From NCBI RefSeq assembly GCF_002161215.1, contig NZ_NFMB01000004.1, positions 310,001-374,000 of the forward strand: 64,000 nt of DNA. The letters run 5' to 3'. The DNA is from Flavonifractor sp. An10 (GTDB lineage: Bacteria; Bacillota; Clostridia; Oscillospirales; Oscillospiraceae). A model generated the notes under the pieces. It was given only the letters and a program-made list of their open reading frames with translations. It did not search any database and was not told the DNA's origin. Shown here in pieces: positions 35,266 through 43,029 of the stretch. The position numbers were made by a program, and so were the translations under genes. How positions within the stretch are numbered: position 1 is the stretch's first letter; every line of letters starts with the position of its first letter.

Positions 35266-36513
35266 ATGGAGCGGGTGATTCTACACAGTGATCTGAACAA
35301 CTTCTACGCCAGCGTGGAGTGTCTGGACAACCCCGCTCTGCGGGGAAAGCCGGTGGCGGTGTGCGGCGACCCGGCCCTGCGGCACGGCATCGTGCTGGCC
35401 AAGAGCGGCGAGGCAAAGTCCTTCGGCGTGGCCACCGGGCAGGCCATCTGGGAGGCCAGGCTGCGCTGCCCCGGCCTGGTGGTGGTGCCGCCCCGTTACG
35501 GCCGCTATCTGGAGCTCTCCCGCCAGGTGCGGGCGCTCTACCTCCAGTACACCGACCAGGTAGAGCCCTTCGGCCTAGACGAGAGCTGGCTGGACGTAGG
35601 CGGCAGCGCCGGCCTGTTCGGGGACGGGAGGCAGATTGCGGATACCCTGCGGACACGGATCAGGAAAGAGATCGGCCTGACCGTGTCGGTGGGGGTGTCC
35701 TTCAACAAGGTCTTCGCCAAGCTGGGCAGCGACTATAAAAAGCCGGATGCCACCACGGTGATCACCCGGGAGAACTACCGGCAGGTGGTGTGGGCCCTGC
35801 CGGTGGGCGATCTGCTCTACGTGGGGCCGGCCACCGCCAAAAAGCTGGGGCGGTATGGCATCCGCACCATCGGGGCGCTGGCACAGGCCAGCCCTGCCTT
35901 CCTCCACACCGTACTAGGCAAGGTGGGGGTGATGCTGTGGCGCTTTGCCAACGGACAGGACCTCTCCGGGGTGTCCACCTACTACGCCATGCCGCCGGTA
36001 AAGTCGGTGGGCAACAGCACAACCGCGCCCCGGGATCTGGTCAGCGATGACGACGTGAAAATCACCCTCTACGCCCTGTGTGAGAGCGTGGCCGCCCGCG
36101 TGCGGGAGCAGCGGAGCCTGTGCTCCACCGTCCAGCTGGGCATCCGGGACAACACCCTGCTGCGCTATGAGCGGCAGGAGAAGCTTGCGTTTCCGGTGAG
36201 CAATTCCAGCGACCTGTTTGCGTCGGCCTTCCGGCTGTTTTGCGCCAATCGCCCGTCCCGGCCGGTGCGCAGCCTGTCCGTCCGGGCAGCGGGGCTGTCC
36301 CCGGCGGACGAGGAGCCCCAGCTCTCCCTGTTCCCCGAGGATGTCCGCCGCCAGAAGCGGGAGGATCTGGAGCGAGCGGTGGACAGCATCCGGGCCAGGT
36401 ACGGCTACACCGGCATCCGGCGGGGCGTCCAGCTGCTGGATCCCGCCCTGGATCTGGACGCCAAGGGCAGCCACATCATCCACCCCATCGGCTTTCTGGG
36501 GACGCTCTCGTAG
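35266..36513 (+). CDS. Y-family DNA polymerase (Pol IV / UmuC-like)
   Basis: 415-aa translesion polymerase. The palm motif 'VILHSDLNNFYASVECLDNP' carries the first catalytic Asp and steric-gate region, 'EPFGLDESWLDVGGSAGLFG' carries the Asp-Glu pair, 'VSVGVSFNKVFAKLGSDYKK' follows, then the HhH and little-finger domains. A C-terminal 'EEPQLSLFPEDV' resembles a beta-clamp-binding peptide (QLSLF). It is the only gene of this stretch on the + strand and runs convergent into the relaxase. GGGAGGCGG precedes the ATG. With the SRAP gene it forms an SOS-type cargo pair. Confidence 0.93.
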   Translation: MERVILHSDLNNFYASVECLDNPALRGKPVAVCGDPALRHGIVLAKSGEAKSFGVATGQAIWEARLRCPGLVVVPPRYGRYLELSRQVRALYLQYTDQVEPFGLDESWLDVGGSAGLFGDGRQIADTLRTRIRKEIGLTVSVGVSFNKVFAKLGSDYKKPDATTVITRENYRQVVWALPVGDLLYVGPATAKKLGRYGIRTIGALAQASPAFLHTVLGKVGVMLWRFANGQDLSGVSTYYAMPPVKSVGNSTTAPRDLVSDDDVKITLYALCESVAARVREQRSLCSTVQLGIRDNTLLRYERQEKLAFPVSNSSDLFASAFRLFCANRPSRPVRSLSVRAAGLSPADEEPQLSLFPEDVRRQKREDLERAVDSIRARYGYTGIRRGVQLLDPALDLDAKGSHIIHPIGFLGTLS

Positions 36514-36529
36514 TCTGTTGTCTCCACGA

Positions 36530-37984
36530 CTACCTGAATTGCGGAAAGTCCTCATGGTCATCCGCCTTGTGTCCCAGGGCCATGCGCTTTTCCCGGAGCA
36601 TCCGGCGGCGCTTCTTATCGATGTGCAGGCCGGCCTGGATGGTGTCCGCGGCGGACTGTTCCTGGAAGATTCGGCCCATGTTATAGAATAGCTGAAGTAC
36701 ACAGCGGGCGGCATCTGCGTGGGATACCGCCCGCTGTGTCTGTGTATGTTGGTGGGATGTGGCTTTTCGCTGTGGGTCATGTGCCCCTGGTGACGCACCG
36801 GATTGCATAGACGGTGTGCTCGGTGGGGTGGACATGTGTACCACCTCATCTGCCGCGGGATGCTCACCCCACCCCAGTTTGAGCACCTCACGGATGACCA
36901 TATTGCGCACAGCCTTGAACTCCTTCTGACGGGAGAGGGGCAGCCGCTCCGGAAACTGCTCGGAGTAGGTGCGGCACACCTCCTCCCGCATCTGGTTCCA
37001 CAGGTCATAGGCGGTGGCGACGCGCTCGTCCTTTACCAATTCGTCCACGATGGCGTCTACCACCGCCTTGGTTCCCGGCGGGAGATAGCCATAGACTTTC
37101 TTGCCCTTGGTGTTGTGCAGCCGTTCCGCCAGCTCCAGCACCAGCCGTTCAAGGTTTTCGTTCTGCATCTGGCCGTGCGCCATCTGAGCGATCAGCTCCG
37201 CCATGGCGCGCTCCGCATCCCGGCCCAGGGCGTTCCGGTATTCGGTTTTCTGCTCGTAGACGTGGATGAGGTCCTGTTGGAAGATCCGCCGACCAAAGGC
37301 GGACTTCACCTGCTGGATGCCCTGTTTGGTGAGATAGCCCTCCTTGGGATCTGTGGAGAACACCACCATGTGGATGTGGACGCTGTCCTCCTTGCGGTGG
37401 AAGGCGGCGTACCACCGCAGATGCTCCAGCGGGATTTTGTACCCCCTGGCAATCTCCGGCGCACAGGCGCACACCAGTTGCCGCCAGCTGTCCGCGTCGT
37501 TGTAGCCCAGCCGCTCCGCGTCCTCCCGCCGGATGGCCACCACCGGCGTCCACACGCTGCCGGTGTGCTCTGCCACCTCCCGGACGGCCTGGGAGAGGTT
37601 GCGCACCTTGCCCTCTGAGCACCAAAGACCGTGCTCACCGTCCAGCTGCACACCGGGGCGGTGGGACACGTAGTCCAGGTAGTTCTCCATCCGGCTCATG
37701 GGCTCCGCGAAGTCCTCCTGCACCTGGCGAATGAAAGTATCGGCGTTTGCCTGTGTGGGCGCGTTGCGGTAGTCCTCATACTCCAGCAGCTCCTCCGCGC
37801 CTGGGAAGTCCCGCAGCAGGCGCTGGACATAAGCCTGTTGTTTGTTCGTGGCGGGCAGGTCCCCGTGCTCACCCCTGAGCACCTCCACGCCGGGCCGGGT
37901 GGCGATGTAGCGGGCTCGGTTGACCAGCTTGCCGGTGTCTCGGCCGCCCTTCAGGTAGGGGGACATGAACCGGACGCGGCTCAT
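36530..37984 (-). CDS. MobP3-type relaxase
   Basis: 484-aa mobilisation protein. It starts 'MSRVRFMSPYLKGGRDTGKL' with the N-terminal tyrosine region 'ARYIATRPGVEVL', and shows the metal-binding HUH motif in 'AAFHRKEDSVHIHMVVFSTD' (HIH), then 'GYLTKQGIQQVKSAFGRRIF'. This order is typical of the MobP3/MOBP class in Clostridia elements, which nick oriT and stay covalently bound to the transferred strand. The ATG overlaps the stop of the RHH gene upstream. The C-terminal ~100 residues are low in conserved features. Confidence 0.88.
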   Translation of the reverse strand: MSRVRFMSPYLKGGRDTGKLVNRARYIATRPGVEVLRGEHGDLPATNKQQAYVQRLLRDFPGAEELLEYEDYRNAPTQANADTFIRQVQEDFAEPMSRMENYLDYVSHRPGVQLDGEHGLWCSEGKVRNLSQAVREVAEHTGSVWTPVVAIRREDAERLGYNDADSWRQLVCACAPEIARGYKIPLEHLRWYAAFHRKEDSVHIHMVVFSTDPKEGYLTKQGIQQVKSAFGRRIFQQDLIHVYEQKTEYRNALGRDAERAMAELIAQMAHGQMQNENLERLVLELAERLHNTKGKKVYGYLPPGTKAVVDAIVDELVKDERVATAYDLWNQMREEVCRTYSEQFPERLPLSRQKEFKAVRNMVIREVLKLGWGEHPAADEVVHMSTPPSTPSMQSGASPGAHDPQRKATSHQHTQTQRAVSHADAARCVLQLFYNMGRIFQEQSAADTIQAGLHIDKKRRRMLREKRMALGHKADDHEDFPQFR

Positions 37985-38400
37985 CCGTCAGGGTAAACCT
38001 GGCGCTGGAGGTTCAGCGCGTCGTCGAAGCTGATCTTCCCATTGGTGCGCAGCACCTCGTCCACCGCGTAGGCCCGCAGCTCCCGGCGGTTCACCGGGTC
38101 CGCCCGGAAGTGTGCGGCCACGGTGTGGCCCATCATGTTGACCTCCACGCACAGCTTGAACAGCAAAGTGCGCAGCCGGTTCTCGTTGTCCGCCAGGGTT
38201 CCACGCAATGTGTCCACCAGGGCACGGGAGAGGTACTCCGAGGTGTCCTCCGTGGCCAGATAGCCCATGTAGAACCGCAGGGCCTTCTCGATGAACTCCC
38301 GCCGGGTCTTGCAGTTGTCCTCCTCCAGCCAACCGTCCATCCGGCGCAGCAAGTCTGGTTTCAGCCAGAGGGTGATCTTTTCCCTGTTCTGCTCGCTCAT
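37981..38400 (-). CDS. Ribbon-helix-helix relaxosome accessory protein
   Basis: 139-aa protein. 'EKITLWLKPDLLRRMDGWLE' is a beta strand plus helix and 'NCKTRREFIEKALRFYMGYL' the second helix of an RHH fold. The rest is helical. A protein of this shape immediately before the relaxase typically binds oriT and guides nicking (MobC-like). The intergenic hairpin cluster just upstream is the likely target. Confidence 0.75.
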   Translation of the reverse strand: MSEQNREKITLWLKPDLLRRMDGWLEEDNCKTRREFIEKALRFYMGYLATEDTSEYLSRALVDTLRGTLADNENRLRTLLFKLCVEVNMMGHTVAAHFRADPVNRRELRAYAVDEVLRTNGKISFDDALNLQRQVYPDG

Positions 38401-38722
38401 ACGCTCTCCTTTCTCATCACGGCGGAGCGAAAGGGCGGAACCCCTTGGAATTCCGCCCTTTCAGGAAATCACCACCGCTCTCCCGCGTCCTTTTGAGCAA
38501 CAGAACGGCGGTGCTCCAAATCCGGGAAAGCCCCGCACTGCGGGGCTTTGTGGCCGGAGCGCCGGGGCTCACCACGGCGGTCCTTTATCCTAGTACAAAA
38601 ATCGAACGCCCCAAACCGGGGCGAAACCGGCCCCAACGGGGCGGTTTTTCGGTTGGGCGGGGCCCTGGCCCGCTCTCCGCCTGAAACCGGCACACAGGGC
38701 CCACACGGGGCCGACGGCGCGC
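38401..38722. other. Hairpin-rich intergenic region, candidate oriT
   Basis: 322 bp without a convincing gene, directly upstream of the RHH and relaxase genes. It contains a perfect 12-bp inverted repeat (38429-38440 and 38451-38462, GAAAGGGCGGAA arms, loop 10), a second stem AAAGCCCCGCA/TGCGGGGCTTT (38527-38549), a CGCCCC/GGGGCG stem near 38607-38623 and an imperfect AAACCG...CGGTTT stem near 38624-38647. Position and structure fit an origin of transfer. No nic site could be assigned. Confidence 0.5.
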
Positions 38723-39538
38723 TCACAGCTGGGCCAGGCCGGGGGCCTGGCGGAGCTGCCGCTCCTCCGCCAGATACCGGGCCCGGAAATCCGCCAGCGC
38801 TATGCCGGCCTGCTCCTGGCAGCAGGCGTCCATCTTCTCCAGCAGCGCGGCCTGCTCCGGCTCCGTCAATGGATACCGGAAGGCGAACTCATTGCCGTCC
38901 CCGCACACCAGGGTGACGTCCAGGGCGGGACAGGGCTGGCCGGTGTCCAGGTCATAGACGGCGTACACGTTGAGCCAGTCATCGTTTTCCGCTGTCGCCA
39001 CATGAGTGCCAAAGACCGCGTCCGGATCAAACGTCACCGGCATATAGAACAGGAAACGGCCGTCGCACTCTGAGAGCTCGTCTGTAAAGCTCACCTTGTC
39101 CACAGGGATGCGGCGCTGCCCACCGGTGAGCTCCGGCGGCTCCGCCTCCTCCCGCACCAGCAGGTGGTTGTACTGCTGCGCCAGGGAACGGCCGGTGCGC
39201 CGCTGACAGCACGCCTCCATCTCCCCGCGCAGGACGTCCCGCTCTGCCCGGTTGAGGGGATAGGTGAACGGGTGCTCCTCCTCACCGTTATTCCGGCAGA
39301 GGGTCACATCCACATGGTCCGCCACATCCTGCAGGGCCACATCGTAGGCGGCATAGAGCTCCAGCCAGTCACCAAGCTTGCCGGTGTCCAGCTCCGGGCC
39401 AAACACCTCCCGCTGGATCTGTTCGCTGACGCAGTCAAACTGGAAATCCAGCTTGTGGCCGATGCGCAGGATCTCCTCCGGGAACACAAAATCCCCCTGC
39501 CGCAGATCCCGGCGGTGGGGCAGCACAGGGACACTCAC
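38723..39538 (-). CDS. Hypothetical protein of the conjugative element
   Basis: 271-aa protein from GTG 39538, which overlaps the upstream stop (GTGA). It shows two similar halves: 'ELYAAYDVALQDVADHVDVT' with 'EHPFTYPLNRAERDVLRGEM', and 'NVYAVYDLDTGQPCPALDVT' with 'EFAFRYPLTEPEQAALLEKM', each followed by a CC-containing helix ('EACCQRRTG', 'DACCQEQAG'). So the gene arose by internal duplication. No known function recognised. Both halves look like cytoplasmic alpha/beta modules. Confidence 0.7.
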   Translation of the reverse strand: MSVPVLPHRRDLRQGDFVFPEEILRIGHKLDFQFDCVSEQIQREVFGPELDTGKLGDWLELYAAYDVALQDVADHVDVTLCRNNGEEEHPFTYPLNRAERDVLRGEMEACCQRRTGRSLAQQYNHLLVREEAEPPELTGGQRRIPVDKVSFTDELSECDGRFLFYMPVTFDPDAVFGTHVATAENDDWLNVYAVYDLDTGQPCPALDVTLVCGDGNEFAFRYPLTEPEQAALLEKMDACCQEQAGIALADFRARYLAEERQLRQAPGLAQL

Positions 39539-40896
39539 AGGCTCATCCCTCCAAGAACCGGGCCGCTGCCCTGCTGCTGTACGCTGTGCGCCTGGTCCTG
39601 CTGGAGCTTCAATTCCTCCAAAATCTCCCGGGCCCGGTTGTCCAGCATCGTTCCTCGTTCTGCCGCCCACGCCAGGTAGCCGTCCAGCTTCATGCCCTGT
39701 CCCAGCAGGGCTTCCGCCGCCGCCGACGCGTGCTCCCGCAGGCACACGTTCATGGCATCATAGTCCTCCGGCCGCACCCGCAGGCTGTCCTTCAGCAGAT
39801 GCGCCACCCTCTGCCCGTCGTATGCGGTGAGCAGAGGGAGCAACAGGGGAGCAGCATGGTCGCCCGGCTGGAGGCCCTTTTGGAGCAGCTCCGTGAGCAT
39901 GGGCAGGTCACGGGCATAGGCGGCGGCGCACAGCAGCTTGGAGGGCGCGGCGGCAACCTGTTCCGGCGCGGCCCGGCGGATGAGCTCGCTGCCCATGGCG
40001 GGATTTTGCAGGTAGGCATACTGCAACACCTCACCTGGCAGGGATGGGGACGGGGCGTCCACCTTGTCCATCGTCCGATCCAGCATCATCTGCACCCGCT
40101 GGAGGTCTCCGGTGTCCACCGCCCGCTTGCAGGCGTCCAGCCAGACGTCCTCCGGGTACGGCGTCTTTGCCCCGAGCATCAGCTTGGCCATCCGCCTGCC
40201 CACCGCGCCCGGCCTGCCCGCCGACTCCACCAGCAGGCTGCACCGCTCCTCCGGTTTTGTCACCTGAAGGGCCAGGGATGAGAAGGCGTACAACTCCCCG
40301 TCCCGGACGGCCAGCACTGCCCGGTCTTCCGTGCTCATGTGCAGGGGGCGGGCGCCCACCTCGTCCATGTAGGCGGTGATGCTGCCTGCCATGCGCCGCA
40401 GGAGCTGCTCCGTATTCGTCATCTGAGCCTCCTGGCGCATCCGCTGTTCCACCAGCGCGTCCATGAGCACACGCTTTTCTTTCGGGCTGAGATGGAGCAC
40501 CGCCCCATCCGCTTCCGTGCCGTCCTCCAGCCTCTGGAATCTGGCATAAGCGCCGTGCTCACCGTGGAATGCCTTGGTGATGGCGGAGGAGATGAGGAAC
40601 ATCCGGTCCATATCAGAGCCGCTCTCGCCCAGGGTCTTGCCCGTGGCGAAGGTTTTGATCACAGGCTTGCCGTCCTCCCCGTACCACTTCAGGCGCACGT
40701 CCAAGTAGATGCCCTCGCTGGCTCCGTAGTCCGTGGTGCAGAAGAGATCCGCATCCCGGGGGACCACCTTTCCGTCTTCCCAGACATCGTCCAGCAGGAA
40801 ATACTCGTCCGGCAGATAACCCATACCCTCCAGCCGGTGCTTCAGCTCCTCGTATACCTCCTGGCCGGTGCGGCCGCTCAGTTCAATGGTCTCCAT
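39535..40896 (-). CDS. Hypothetical protein with helical repeats
   Basis: 453-aa protein starting METIELSGRTGQEVYEELK, preceded by GGAGGAAG. The first ~130 residues form a possible nuclease- or binding-like alpha/beta domain ('VVPRDADLFCTTDYGASEGI'). The second half has repeated helical units such as 'LWLDACKRAVDTGDLQRVQM' style, 'LCAAAYARDLPMLTELLQKG' and 'DAMNVCLREHASAAAEALLG' that resemble ankyrin-type helix pairs. I do not recognise the family. It is in tight overlap with genes on both sides, so it belongs to the element's accessory operon. Confidence 0.65.
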   Translation of the reverse strand: METIELSGRTGQEVYEELKHRLEGMGYLPDEYFLLDDVWEDGKVVPRDADLFCTTDYGASEGIYLDVRLKWYGEDGKPVIKTFATGKTLGESGSDMDRMFLISSAITKAFHGEHGAYARFQRLEDGTEADGAVLHLSPKEKRVLMDALVEQRMRQEAQMTNTEQLLRRMAGSITAYMDEVGARPLHMSTEDRAVLAVRDGELYAFSSLALQVTKPEERCSLLVESAGRPGAVGRRMAKLMLGAKTPYPEDVWLDACKRAVDTGDLQRVQMMLDRTMDKVDAPSPSLPGEVLQYAYLQNPAMGSELIRRAAPEQVAAAPSKLLCAAAYARDLPMLTELLQKGLQPGDHAAPLLLPLLTAYDGQRVAHLLKDSLRVRPEDYDAMNVCLREHASAAAEALLGQGMKLDGYLAWAAERGTMLDNRAREILEELKLQQDQAHSVQQQGSGPVLGGMSL

Positions 40897-41158
40897 CTTT
40901 CGCTTCCTCCTTCTGTGGTTGTGTGGGTTTGGATGCTGCCGGCCGCCGACGCCTGCTCCTGTCCGGCCGGCACCGGGCGTCCAGGTAGGCCCGGGTTTCC
41001 GCCGGGACATAGGTTTCGTACAGCTCCTCCAGCGCCCGCTGGAGCTCCTTCTGGGGTGTGCGCTTGTTCTTGGCGGCAAGAAAATACCGGAGCGCGTCCA
41101 GCCGCTCCGGCTCCATACTCACCGTCAGTTCCACTTTTTCCACGAAGTCCACCTCCAT
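40883..41158 (-). CDS. Small conjugative-element protein, DUF6103-like
   Basis: 91-aa protein. 'VELTVSMEPERLDALRYFLA' and 'LQRALEELYETYVPAETRAY' give a strand-helix-helix layout like an RHH protein, ending in a basic tail. Similar short proteins (DUF6103-type) are common in Clostridia conjugative elements; I assign the name from memory and with reserve. It overlaps both neighbours (34 bp with the metallopeptidase gene, 14 bp with the next). Confidence 0.6.
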   Translation of the reverse strand: MEVDFVEKVELTVSMEPERLDALRYFLAAKNKRTPQKELQRALEELYETYVPAETRAYLDARCRPDRSRRRRPAASKPTQPQKEEAKDGDH

Positions 41159-42156
41159 AATCTGTTATGCGGCCTGCTTTGGAGCTGCCAGCCGCCCGCC
41201 TCCAGCGCGGAGAAAAACGCGAAGGTCTCCGGCGTCAGGCACTCCATCTGCGCCGCCTTTTCCGCATTGCCGCGGTTGGCTATGTAATAGGCAAAGTAAT
41301 CCGCGAAATATTCCCGGCAGCCTGTCCCGGCGTAGGCACGCAGAAAGGCGGAGGCCGCACCGGCCTCCGCCTCGTAAAAGGAGCTGCGCCCGGGCGGGAA
41401 TCCGAGCATGCTGTCCAGGAAGTGCCCGAACTCATGGACAGTGGCCTTTGCCTCCGACACGTAGATGTGCTTTTTATCGTAGTCCGCGGCGCCCGTACAG
41501 CTCGTGCCATACCGCCGGGTCAGGCTGGCCAAGTGCTGGAAGTCCACCGCATACGTCCAGCCGCTGTCCGCAAAGGCCCGCAGGATGGACTCCGGCACCC
41601 GGCGCAGCTCCAGCAGATAGTCGTTCAGGTTCACTTCGTCGGGGTTCTGGATTGGAAACTCCGTGAGCATGGGCGGTTCACTGACCTGAAAGTCACGGGT
41701 CAGCAGGGCGTCCAGCAGCGCCGCGGCTTCGTCCCGGGTGACCAGCTCCATTGGCTCCGTTCCCGCCGGGCACAGGCCCAGCTCCGCCCCCACCCGCAGG
41801 CAGTTCTCGTAGGCGGACAGGGCCTCGCCGCCCGGATACAGGGTGCTGTCATAGATGTGCAGCCCCGCGGCGGCAAAGGCGCTCTGGTACAGGGCGCCGC
41901 GGCAGAGGCCGCTCTCCGGCGCGGCCACGGCGGTGACGGGCAGCCAGCCCCGGTGGTATGCCTCGGCCACGCAGCCGCTTTCAGAAGGGGTATCCAGACA
42001 GGCCCCGCACAGCATGGCTGCCCACTGCCGGACGGTAACAGGGTCATCCATTTCGCCCGCGGAAGCGGCCAGCGCCGGCGTCCGCAGCAGGAGCACCAGA
42101 ACCAGAACCAGAGCCAGCAGGCCGGAGCATATCTGCCTACATCGTGTAGAACTCAA
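41125..42156 (-). CDS. Secreted zinc metallopeptidase, anthrax lethal-factor-like
   Basis: 343-aa exported protein. Residues 1-31 form a signal peptide ('GLLALVLVLVLLLRTPALAA'). Residues 36-160 contain a duplicated module rich in AA and C resembling S-layer-homology-like helices ('MDDPVTVRQWAAMLCGACLD' and 'PMELVTRDEAAALLDALL'). The C-terminal domain has the zinc motif HEFGH at 241-245 ('KATVHEFGHFLDSMLGF') and a probable third ligand in 'CREYFADYFAYYIAN' (Glu282), as in the ATLF/M34-like families. It may act on cell wall or surface proteins, of donor or host. Its presence inside a transfer operon is unusual and the substrate is unknown. Confidence 0.72.
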   Translation of the reverse strand: MSSTRCRQICSGLLALVLVLVLLLRTPALAASAGEMDDPVTVRQWAAMLCGACLDTPSESGCVAEAYHRGWLPVTAVAAPESGLCRGALYQSAFAAAGLHIYDSTLYPGGEALSAYENCLRVGAELGLCPAGTEPMELVTRDEAAALLDALLTRDFQVSEPPMLTEFPIQNPDEVNLNDYLLELRRVPESILRAFADSGWTYAVDFQHLASLTRRYGTSCTGAADYDKKHIYVSEAKATVHEFGHFLDSMLGFPPGRSSFYEAEAGAASAFLRAYAGTGCREYFADYFAYYIANRGNAEKAAQMECLTPETFAFFSALEAGGWQLQSRPHNRLWRWTSWKKWN

Positions 42157-42502
42157 TATGGATCTTCCTCTCTACCTCATCGGGCTGGAAGGACTCCGGC
42201 TGGGCAAAGTGCCGGCCCCAGCGGTCTATCTGCTCCGGCGTAAGGGAGCAGAAGCCGCCGTCCGGGGTGTTCCCGGCCAGGAAGAATGTGCCGGCAATGA
42301 TGTCGTCCCCCAGCCTGCGGCTGCCGGGCAGGCCCATCAGCTTGCCCTCCTCATTGCACACCAGGCAGACGTCCTCCAGGGGGATGACCTCAATGTACCC
42401 GCCCACCATCTGCTGCATGGCCTCCAGGGTGTTGGGAATGGTAACGACCTCCGGCGCCTTGCCGGGCTCTATTTTCAAGACCTGGATGGAATCTTCTTTC
42501 AT
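42137..42502 (-). CDS. DUF3846 domain protein
   Basis: 121-aa protein starting 'MKEDSIQVLKIEPGKAPEVV', with 'LEAMQQMVGGYIEVIPLEDV' and 'GTFFLAGNTPDGGFCSLTPE', the standard DUF3846 pattern of phage and conjugative-element proteins. GGAGG precedes the ATG. Function unknown. It lies divergent from the gene at 42655, and both probably use promoters in the gap. Confidence 0.85.
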   Translation of the reverse strand: MKEDSIQVLKIEPGKAPEVVTIPNTLEAMQQMVGGYIEVIPLEDVCLVCNEEGKLMGLPGSRRLGDDIIAGTFFLAGNTPDGGFCSLTPEQIDRWGRHFAQPESFQPDEVERKIHIEFYTM

Positions 42503-42579
42503 TGGATGCAACCTCCTGACAGAAATCGGACGCATGAGAATCCACAAGCGCCGCCTTGAAGCAGTGCGGTATGAATATC

Positions 42580-42608
42580 TTGTTTCATAGTGCCCTCCAT
42601 GGTATAAT
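42580..42608 (+). promoter_or_regulatory. Sigma-A-type promoter
   Basis: TTGTTT (42580-42585), 17-bp spacer, TATAAT (42603-42608), about 47 bp upstream of the ATG at 42655. It is the clearest promoter in the conjugative element and drives the single + strand accessory gene. Confidence 0.7.
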
Positions 42609-42654
42609 CAATCCAATATTGATGATAAAGAACAGCACCCGGAGGAGATCGGAT

Positions 42655-42984
42655 ATGGACAGGCTCCCTGATTTTGTGGAAACCCACCTCAGAGAGATGG
42701 GTTATTTTACGTTTCTTCTTCCTGTAACCGCGTTTGGGTATCAGGACGACATGATTATGGAGGTCAGCGTGGAGTATGGCCTCTCCGGTGACCGGACACA
42801 TTATCAGGCCAATGTGTGGGCGCGTCAGGATCGTTCCCACACTAAGCACATGATCTATACCCTGTCGGTTCCTGCGGCGGGTGGGCCCGCACCCGATGAG
42901 ATCTTTTCAGCACTGAACAGCGATGACGGGTTCACCGCCGTGATGCATGACTATATTTACGAGGCGGCCAAGCACCGCGAATAA
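42655..42984 (+). CDS. Hypothetical accessory protein
   Basis: 109-aa protein with a GGAGGAG ribosome site before the ATG. Sequence is alpha/beta-like ('DFVETHLREMGYFTFLLPVT', 'MIMEVSVEYGLSGDRTHYQA'). No family recognised. It is transcribed against the surrounding operon from its own good promoter, which suggests independent expression, as for regulators or anti-restriction/anti-defence proteins; that is only a guess. Confidence 0.65.
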   Translation: MDRLPDFVETHLREMGYFTFLLPVTAFGYQDDMIMEVSVEYGLSGDRTHYQANVWARQDRSHTKHMIYTLSVPAAGGPAPDEIFSALNSDDGFTAVMHDYIYEAAKHRE

Positions 42985-43029
42985 CCGTCCGTACTTTGGG
43001 GTAGATATCCGTATAATGCCGATATGTCC

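Noticed and set aside
34559-35656. A longer SRAP protein starting at 35656
   Set aside because: The extension would overlap the divergent polymerase gene and would bury the catalytic cysteine, which must follow the initiator Met at 35152.
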